Below the pieces are notes generated by a model. That model saw only the letters and a list, made by a program, of their open reading frames with translations, searched no databases and was not told where the DNA came from. The translations under genes and the position numbers were made by a program. From positions 162,217,333 to 162,281,332 of the forward strand of contig CM060681.1 in assembly GCA_030686995.1 (NCBI GenBank): a stretch of DNA of 64,000 nt, in the 5' to 3' direction. Shown here piece after piece: positions 56,812 to 64,000 of this stretch (position 1 is the first letter of the stretch; each line of letters opens with the position of its first letter). The stretch comes from Artemisia argyi (Eukaryota; Streptophyta; Magnoliopsida; Asterales; Asteraceae).

Positions 56812-59800
56812 TGTTAGGAATTATACTTGAGTTGATATTGACAAAATATGAAAGATGAAGGACTTATGATGACAAAGTGAAGAATACAAAAGACAAGGGA
56901 CTTGCTTGCTAAAGAAGATTTTACTTATTAGTCCTTTGTAGTATTTTGTAACCCTAGTTCTCTATTATATAAAGAGAATACAGGGAATAGGTTTTATGTA
57001 CGTACAAAAGATGTAAACCTAGAAAGGTGTGTGTGTGTAGAGACGTTTTATAGGAAAACGTCTAGGGTGATTAGTATTAAGCCTCAACGATCTTAGATTG
57101 TTGTTAGAGTGTAACCGTGCTACACTTGATCACGTAGCATTGGGGCTTTGGTGTATGTTATAGTAGAGATGATGACGAAGAAATCTTGTAGCAATAATAA
57201 TGATGTTCTTATTATATTCCGCTGTGCATCTTGTTTAATCATTATTATTGTTTAATCCCTAGATGAGGTCTAAACAACCTCGAGCTATAAACGATCTTAA
57301 CAAGTGGTATCAGATCCAAGGGGCTCGTGATCGTGGGATTAAACAAGGTATGGTTTGTCGAAAATTGAAGAAAATTCGTAACTGGTTCGTATCTTCAAAA
57401 CTCACTGCAGAGCTTTTTTCAAACGGTGATATCTCATTCGTTAACCGTTGGATCGGGCTGAAATATTTACTGGAGGTTCTCAACATATCAAGGAAGAGTT
57501 CCATCGGAGGGATCTTCGATCTGGGCTCTAGTTTGCCAGGAATAAATTTTTGAAAACTGTTGCGCAAAGAGGTATATTGTTTCGAATTTTTAGGGTTTTC
57601 TTGATATCAAACTTCTATTTTCATTTTCTATTGAATATATTCATTATGGAAGTTTGGATATATGTTGTTTTGTGCCTAACATTCATGGAAGAAAGAAGTT
57701 TTGGTGAAGTGTACGATTGGTGATTCATGATTTGTTAGAATTTACAAAACCTTAAATCTTGAATCTGCTCATTATTATATTCAGTCATATTAGGGTTTTT
57801 CAAACCCTAAATTGATATGCAGAAGAGTTGATGGTGGCAATGTATGAAGTTTAATGCTACTAGTTTTGGGGAATCGACTTTTCATGGGTCGATGATGAAC
57901 CCTAGTAGCTAGGTTCTGATGATGAAGACGAGATGTTACTAGTATTCAAAGTATGCCTATTCCACTTTCTTTTCATTCAAAGTTACTGATGTAGGTTGAG
58001 CGAATTAAATATTGAAGTTCATGCGTGGTGATTACTGGAAGATAGGTTTACTAATACGTACAACTCTACTTCTTTTTGGAGCGTGTTTTCTTTATGAGGT
58101 TACTGGAACAAAGAAGTATGTCTACTCCTACTGGTATGGTAACTGGTCATTATATGAAAACCCTAATCGTTGTGAGTTAAAGTTGTTGTGCTCGGTGCTG
58201 CTGTGGATTACTACTGTCAATGATTCATGATAAGTAACTTAGTACTGCTACTGCTACACATTTGTTTGAAGGTACTACTCGTTTCAAATTTCCACTGCTA
58301 TGCTTTTCGTTTCCACTTCCAGTGCTACGTTTCCACTGCTGCCTTGATATTACCACTGCTACACTCAGTTCGTTTCCACTGTTTCCTAGATAGTTTCCAC
58401 TGCTGCTATCGTTAACTTTGTGTCATGAATTTGATGTGCATATGTTCAAGAAAGAAGAGTTTCAAGGCTACTGATATATGAGAAACTAGTGGTTAATTAA
58501 TGTTAGGTCGGGTGTGTAGAGGATTTATTTGTTTTGCTCTTTGTGAGTTACACGCTTCTACTTACCAATTTATTAGTTTATTAAAGTTTGTAGAATATAT
58601 CCTTGCTTTGGAGTTATTCTAATCGTGGGATGGTGGAGTAATGTTGTTTATTGGTGGAGGGTATAAGATTTGTTATATGGCATGTTTGTGGTGCGTAATT
58701 ATTTACTTCATGAAAATCGTTTTGATTGGTTCTTGGTTGAGGTGTACGTGCATAAAAAGGGACCAGCTCACATAAGTTAAGGTTCATGAATTGATATTTG
58801 AAGATTCGATCATCTCCACAAAGGGTTGTATTGCTCGCAGTTGTATGAAAGTTTTATAGGCATGTGTTACGAGCAGTGAGGGGAAGACAAGGTATTGGTT
58901 TCGTTAATACAAGTTCTAAGTCCAAGATTGATCATATGATTTTTTCAGTCCATTGTTGTTACTTTTTAAATGATAAAGGAGGCTAGGTCACGATGGATAT
59001 TGTTTAAATTATCATCATGGGTTGGTGATATTGCTAAGAGTTTTTGTATTGCATGAATGATTCTTTAATTGTTTACTATCACTAAAAGTGATTTGCAATA
59101 TTGGGATGATTACATCAGTAGACGTAAATATGTTGCTGCTTTGGTGAAATTGGTTACAATGCATGGTACGACACACACATGAAGAGTTTCGATTTTGGTT
59201 TTGGTTCTTAACAGATTACAATGGCTCGTTTTTATTTGTTTTAATTGATTACGAAGAAAGATTTTTATCACCTATTTGACGTTGAAGTGGAATTATTCGG
59301 GTTTGTGTTTTATCATATCTTAAACGACACCATTACGTTTAAATACAACTTGTTCGTGCTTTATGATTGTGACAAAGACTTGTCAAAATCTAGTTTTCAT
59401 AGGTCAAGGGGTGGATGGATGAAGACCTAGTTAACTATCACTTGAAGGAGTTACATTGTAGTGCTCAGTGTCTTATTGAAGATGATGATTTTGTCAAGAG
59501 ATTGTGGTCTACTTATATTTGTTGTTTCATATAAGTTTGGAGTCACGTGATTAGTACAAGATATAAGATACAAGTTTGGGTTGTTCTACTTCAGCATCAA
59601 GTTGGTAATACTTAGTTTTCTTCATTAGTAATCATTATATAAGAGTCTACAGAATTGAAGATTTAACAAATGGTTAACATATGGGTTTCAGGGGAAGCTT
59701 ATTGTTAAAATGATTAACCATTTATATGCTACATCGAGGTAAAGGTTTTTGATACTGCTAGTTTTTATTACTACTCATGGTTTGGATTTATATTGTTTCA

Positions 59801-60596
59801 AGTCCATTTATAGATGCGGAAAACTTAATGGTGGGCGACTTTGAAACATTGGAAAGATGAATTGGATGTGTAATATTGATTCGTGGTTGTGAAGATCAAG
59901 GTTGCATACATTTGTCCCCTATTTGATGATGACAAAAAGGGGAAGAAGAATATTTTGAAGATTGCAGCTTGAAGATCGAAGATTGCAGCTTGAAGATCCT
60001 TGATGATATAGCATGGTTTAAGGGGAAGTTCGTTTATCTTTCATATATACTAGCTTCAGTGGAAGTTCGTGCTTATTAGTTTTGTCATATCAACTAGGGA
60101 AAGATTGTTAGGAATTATACTTGAGTTGATATTGACAAAATATGAAAGATGAAGGACTTATGATGACAAAGTGAAGAATGCAAAAGACAAGGGACTTGCT
60201 TGCTAAAGAAGATTTTACTTATTAGTCCTTTGTAGTATTTTGTAACCCTAGTTCTCTATTATATAAAGAGAATACAGGGAATAGGTTTTATGTACGTACA
60301 AAAGATGTAAACCTAGAAAGGGGTGTGTGTGTAGAGACGTTTTATAGGAAAACGTCTAGGGTGATTAGTGTTAAGCCTCAACGATCTTAGATCGCTGTTA
60401 GAGTGTAACCGTGCTACACTTGATCACATAGCATTGGGGCTTTGGTGTATGTTATAGTAGAGATGATGACGAAGAAATCTTGTAGCAATAATAATGATGT
60501 TCTTATTATATTCCGCTGTGCATCTTGTTTAATCATTATTATTGTTTAATCCCTAGATGAGGTCTAAACAACCTCAAGCTATAAACGATCTTAACA
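56812..60596 (+). mobile_element. Young non-autonomous LTR element (3.8 kb)
   Basis: Two 491-bp LTRs (56812-57302 and 60106-60596) differ at seven positions, about 1.4%, six of them transitions. An exact AGTTA duplication flanks it (56807-56811, 60597-60601). A primer site TGGTATCAGATCCAAGG (initiator-Met type) follows the first LTR and ACTAGGGAAAGA precedes the second. The 2.8-kb interior has no gag or pol, only short unrelated ORFs, so it fits a LARD-type element moved by another copia, perhaps SIRE-like given the AAAAAGGGGAAGAAG tract near 59935. Confidence 0.93.
57303..60105 (+). other. Interior of the non-autonomous element, no gene
   Basis: Begins with the primer site. The longest frames are under 100 codons and resemble nothing known. 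Recurrent TTTCCACTGCT-type words occur at 58260-58400, and GAAGATTGCAGCTTGAAGATC is doubled at 59956-59999. No intron or host exon was recognised. Confidence 0.7.
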
Positions 60597-60601
60597 AGTT
60601 A

Positions 60602-61560
60602 TGTAGATACATCACTCTTTACTATCACAAAAGGAACTCAATTCACAACCCTGCTCATTTATGTGCATGATATTCTCCTTGCTCGCAAACATCAATCCAC
60701 CATACAGTCCATCAAGCAACAACTTCACAACCAGTTTAGCATCAAAGATCTTGGTTCACTTCACTATTACTTAGGCATTGAGATACTCAGGAATTCCAAT
60801 GGTCTTACTATGTCCCAAAGGAAGTATGCTCTTGAGTTACTCAAATGTGGAAATGTTCTCAATGACAAGCCAACTACAACACCAATTGATCCTATTGCTA
60901 GTCTTAATGATAAAGATGATGAACTTCTACAAGATCCTTCTCACTACAGAACATTGGTTGATAAATTCATTTTTCTAACCATAACAAGGCCAGACATATT
61001 TTTGCAGCCCAAATTTTAAGCAAGTTATCTCAAGCTCCCAGGACTCCTCATATGAAGGCATTGCTCAGGGTTCTAAGATACATCAAATTGTGTCCTTGTC
61101 AGGGTCTCCCCTTTCCTATCACTAACAATTTACAACTGGCTGCATATTATGACAGTGACTGGGCCTCACGTCCTGTTTCAAGAAGATCAGTGACTGGTTA
61201 TGCTGTTTTTCTAGGTCCATGCTTAGTCTCTTGGTTTTCAAAAAAGCAGACAGTTGTTTCTAGATCCTCCATAGAGGCTGAGTACAGTGCTCTTGAAGAC
61301 TATACTTGTGAACTTACATGGCTGCAATGCCTATTCAAGGATCTTCACTTACAAGTCCCTAATCCAATACTAATATATTGTGACAATGCATCTACTATTG
61401 CTCTAGATTCTAATACTATATACATCATGCAAGAAGAAAACGCATAGACATAGACTGCCATTTTGTCAGAGATAAAATCAAGAGCAATCAAGTTCTTTCT
61501 ATCTACATTCCTACAAGGCTGCAAATTGCTACACTACAGCTGATTGTCCAAGTTTGGCAT
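60602..61560 (+). pseudogene. Copia reverse transcriptase 3' half and RNase H
   Basis: Continues the interrupted frame: the catalytic box reads YVHDILLA (about 60660), where YVDD is expected, so one catalytic Asp is replaced by His. Then FSIKDLGSLHYYLGIEI, GLTMSQRKYALELL and ITRPDI. A frameshift near 61010 leads to the RNase H: LLRVLRYIK, LAAYYDSDWASRPVSRRS, VSRSSIEAEYSAL and YCDNASTIAL. It ends in the degraded tail before the polypurine tract. Confidence 0.9.
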
Positions 61561-61589
61561 TTGTGATCCCTTCACAATGCCAACTTGTT

Positions 61590-61602
61590 GGGGGGGGGGG
61601 GG
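61590..61602 (+). other. Copia polypurine tract (expanded G run)
   Basis: TTG followed by about 13-14 G, then TCAAAGG. A G-rich tract is expected before the 3' LTR of copia elements, but no TG start follows, so the LTR start is altered or missing. Confidence 0.5.
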
Positions 61603-62456
61603 GTCAAAGGTATAACAACCCACTAGTTTCCCCACTAGATTCCCTTTAGGTTAACAATGCCTTATTAACTTAACTTAGGCCCTCACTAAGCACAATCTAG
61701 GTTAGAAATACCTATAGCTATTTCCCGAGTGAAATTTTTGATGTAAACATCCAGGTATGTCAATTCAAGGTTACAAACACATTTTCACTAAGTAAACTAT
61801 CACTCTAATACACAATACTCATCAAAAAACCCTAATTGCACCTATGTGTTTCCGGTTAGCTTTAAAACCCTAATTGCTTATCTGAACTAACTTGAAAGTG
61901 TTCAAGGCTTAGGTATGAGTTATATTAGTAACTTTAGGATATATATTAGACTCCCTAGATCATAGTACAACACTCTAGAACCTAGGTACAAGTCCCTTAA
62001 GCACAAAACCTTAATTAGGTCATAACTTCTCGAAATTAGGACTAAACTATCTCAAATCTTTACCATAAGTTACCACCACTTAGTATAAGTCTCCTAGGAC
62101 TTAATATTAGTCACTAGACACCCATAGGACCCTGAATTAGGCACTAAACCCTAGGCTAGGATCAAATCATAAACTATACAAAACAAGGTGAAACCTAAAC
62201 CTAAAGCTTAAACCTAGCCATTTAGTACCTCAAATGAACCAAGCAACCACCCTAGAACCTCCCTAATACTAACCTATCACCTAGCACCTCTAAGCACCCA
62301 AGCAAGGTGGTATATCACCACCTTGTCACCTTCTTTGACCCGCAGCATCACCATGACCACAACCGGCCTAGGCAGCCCCCTAGCTACCATGTAGCTCATC
62401 CCCATCACCATATAGACCCTACACACCACCCTCTAGCTCAGCTTACTCAACCCCTC
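61603..62456. other. No recognised feature
   Basis: AT-rich, with many CCTAG/CTAGG and CTTAG words and no ORF of note. It may contain a decayed copia 3' LTR, but no counterpart was found in the window. Confidence 0.4.
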
Positions 62457-64000
62457 TGTAGCAACCCATAAATTTTCACACATCAAAATGACTATTTTGC
62501 CCTTTTGACTTTGACTTTTGACTATTTGACTTTTACCGTAACGTAAAAGCAATTACTATGATCAGTAGTTAACCAGTAGTCTTCCAAGTTAAATAATTCA
62601 TTCTGTTTTGAATTATTACTTTCTAAACAATTTCGTTCACCTCGGTCTATTTAACGAGAAGTTATCTTGCAAAACGTGAAGACCGCACACAACGCGTACC
62701 GGCACAACCCATAATTTTTCAAACTATTGTTTCAAATAATACTACTATTTATTTTTATCAGAAAATACGAATTAGTTATTTTCTGATGTGATGATTTAAA
62801 ACTTAAAAACTAGAGGATATATCGCTTTTCCTAAAGAACGATACCAACACCGCATTAATAATGGTTTAAAATCCGATAATTAGTATTCGGAGTCAATAAT
62901 TTCGTTTTTATATTATTATTATAAAAAAAAACGATTCCAAAAATATATTTCTCTCAATTACCAATTTGAGGTATCGCGTTTACACTTTAATTCAACGGAA
63001 CGCGGAATACACGAGGTAATAATAATACAAAAATCTCAAATCTTATCCTACTTACTCACCGCCTCTCCCCCTCTCTTTTTAATAGTAGAAGATAGATCAG
63101 ATCTTATCTTTCCCTCCCTCCAAAATCGTTCCATCTCTCTCTCTCTCTCAAATGTTCACCTTCTCTCGATCATAAACTTATCTACAAAAACCAAAGGGAT
63201 GATCAGTTGCAATCCACTCTATCACCAGTTGATAACACCCCAGCCATCACTATCAAGGAGAAAGACCAAGGGTGAGTGGCTACGGGTTTAGATGGTGAGG
63301 TAAGGGTCTCATTTGGTTCAAGTAGCCACCACCACAGCCGCTCCTCCATCTCAACATCTCCGTCTCTCTCCTTCTCGTTGGTATGTTCATCACCATCAAA
63401 CAACCTTCCGTTTGATACTTATATTTTTATTCGAATACAAACTGATTTACATAGTTTTCGTGGATTAAAAATAAGGATTAAAACATGTTTTGATTCATTC
63501 GTGTGGTTAAAGTGGTGTTTATTTCTGTCTCGGTATATATCCACCCGAAGGGGAATTTGTTTGGCTTATTTCAATTGCTTATTTTGGTGGCTTATGCTTA
63601 TTTTGGTTTGTGTTGGGTTCGATTAAGCCACACTAGGGTGTTTATTTGTGCTCGGCCAAGAATCACCCAAGAGGGTGTTTGTTGCAAGTTACAGCCACCC
63701 GAAGGGTGTGCTTGTTGTTGTGACTGACCACTAAGTCCATCCAAAGGGGGTGCGTTTACTTGTTTACTTTGTGCACAACATGTTGCTTTCTGTCCAGCCA
63801 AAACCATCCCCAACCAGGGGTATTGTTGGCTGCTAAAACGGCCCAACCAGGGGTGTTTGTTGGCTGCCAAAACAGCCCCAAGACCAGCCCCAACCGAGGG
63901 TGTTTAGTGGCTGCAAAACAGCCCCAAATAGGGGTGTTTGTGTGCTGATTTTCTGCACCAAATGGGAGTATTCGTGTGCTGATTTTCTGCACCAAATGGG
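62457..64000 (+). repeat. Tekay-like LTR, partial (runs off the window)
   Basis: Begins TGTAGCAACCCATAAATTTTC, a TGTARCAACC-type start like that at 2816. A pyrimidine-rich leader (63060-63160, with CTCTCTCTCTC) resembles the R region of the other. From about 63540 short GGGTGTTTGT repeats fill the sequence. Family assignment is inference. Confidence 0.45.
63640..64000 (+). repeat. Evolving minisatellite at the window end
   Basis: Degenerate units of about 33-36 bp built on AACCAGGGGTGTTTGTTGGCTGC / CAAAACAGCCCC change, towards the end, into near-perfect copies of GTGTGCTGATTTTCTGCACC (about 63940-64000). Long ORFs here on both strands merely follow the repeat period and are not genes. Confidence 0.8.

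Larger units (their letters stand above)
54084..61600 (+). mobile_element. Copia (RE1/Ale-like) element body
   Basis: Order gag zinc knuckle, protease, integrase, reverse transcriptase, RNase H, polypurine tract defines Ty1/copia. Interrupted at 56811 by an LTR element. It begins within gag at the edge of the LTR at 54083 and ends with a G-run polypurine tract (61590-61602), after which no LTR matching 26700-26952 was seen. Many stops and a large integrase deletion show it is old. Confidence 0.85.

Noticed and set aside
63598..63995. Repeat-containing ORFs resembling a pentapeptide-type protein
   Set aside because: They follow the minisatellite period on both strands and lack start-site or domain support.

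Overview
The window is a retrotransposon-dominated stretch of a plant nuclear genome, with no intact host gene that I can recognise. The gag-protease family of the 27-54 kb block, the form of the Del/Tekay-like LTRs and the Tat element with a spliced antisense gene all fit a eudicot, most likely Asteraceae; that assignment is inference from remembered family resemblance, not a search. Every coding region seen is transposable-element protein or a captured gene fragment, and nearly all carry stops or frameshifts.

Layout. 1-2815: flank with a 364-bp hAT-type MITE (491-854, 8-bp target duplication) and unrecognised sequence. 2816-18980: a Del/Tekay-like LTR split by an inserted Athila-lineage Ty3/gypsy element on the minus strand (3858-17135, very long LTRs, gag-protease-reverse transcriptase-RNase H-integrase, 5-bp target duplication ATATT). 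18981-23136: a pseudogene fragment of the SecA preprotein translocase, then a 3.57-kb CACTA transposon (19564-23133) that has captured an exon of the DEAD-box helicase UAP56. 23701-25150: solo LTR, minus strand. 25331-25619: a Mutator-type MITE. 26.7-27.47 kb: 5' end of a Ty1/copia element.

27467-54083 is a nested block. A gag-protease-only (TR-GAG-like) gypsy element (27467-35280) is followed by a permuted SIRE-like copia segment (35281-39570), a second TR-GAG copy (39571 onward) interrupted by a minus-strand Tat-lineage gypsy element (42270-52213), and a divergent LTR of the same superfamily (52492-54083). The Tat element carries, on the opposite strand, a multi-exon gene of the 'putative gypsy-type transposase' family with its own promoter and three GT-AG introns.

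54084-61600: body of a copia (RE1/Ale-like) element whose reverse transcriptase is interrupted by a young, non-autonomous 3.8-kb LTR element (56812-60596, two 491-bp LTRs about 1.4% diverged, 5-bp target duplication AGTTA). 62457-64000: the start of another Tekay-like LTR, with an evolving minisatellite running off the end.

The most notable items are the antisense spliced gene in the Tat element, whose in-frame stops are all TAG or TAA; arrays of palindromic TGACGGCGTCA motifs upstream of the TATA box in one LTR family; the CACTA element carrying a UAP56 exon with a GC splice donor; templated filler DNA in one Athila LTR; and the permuted SIRE segment bounded exactly by LTR ends.
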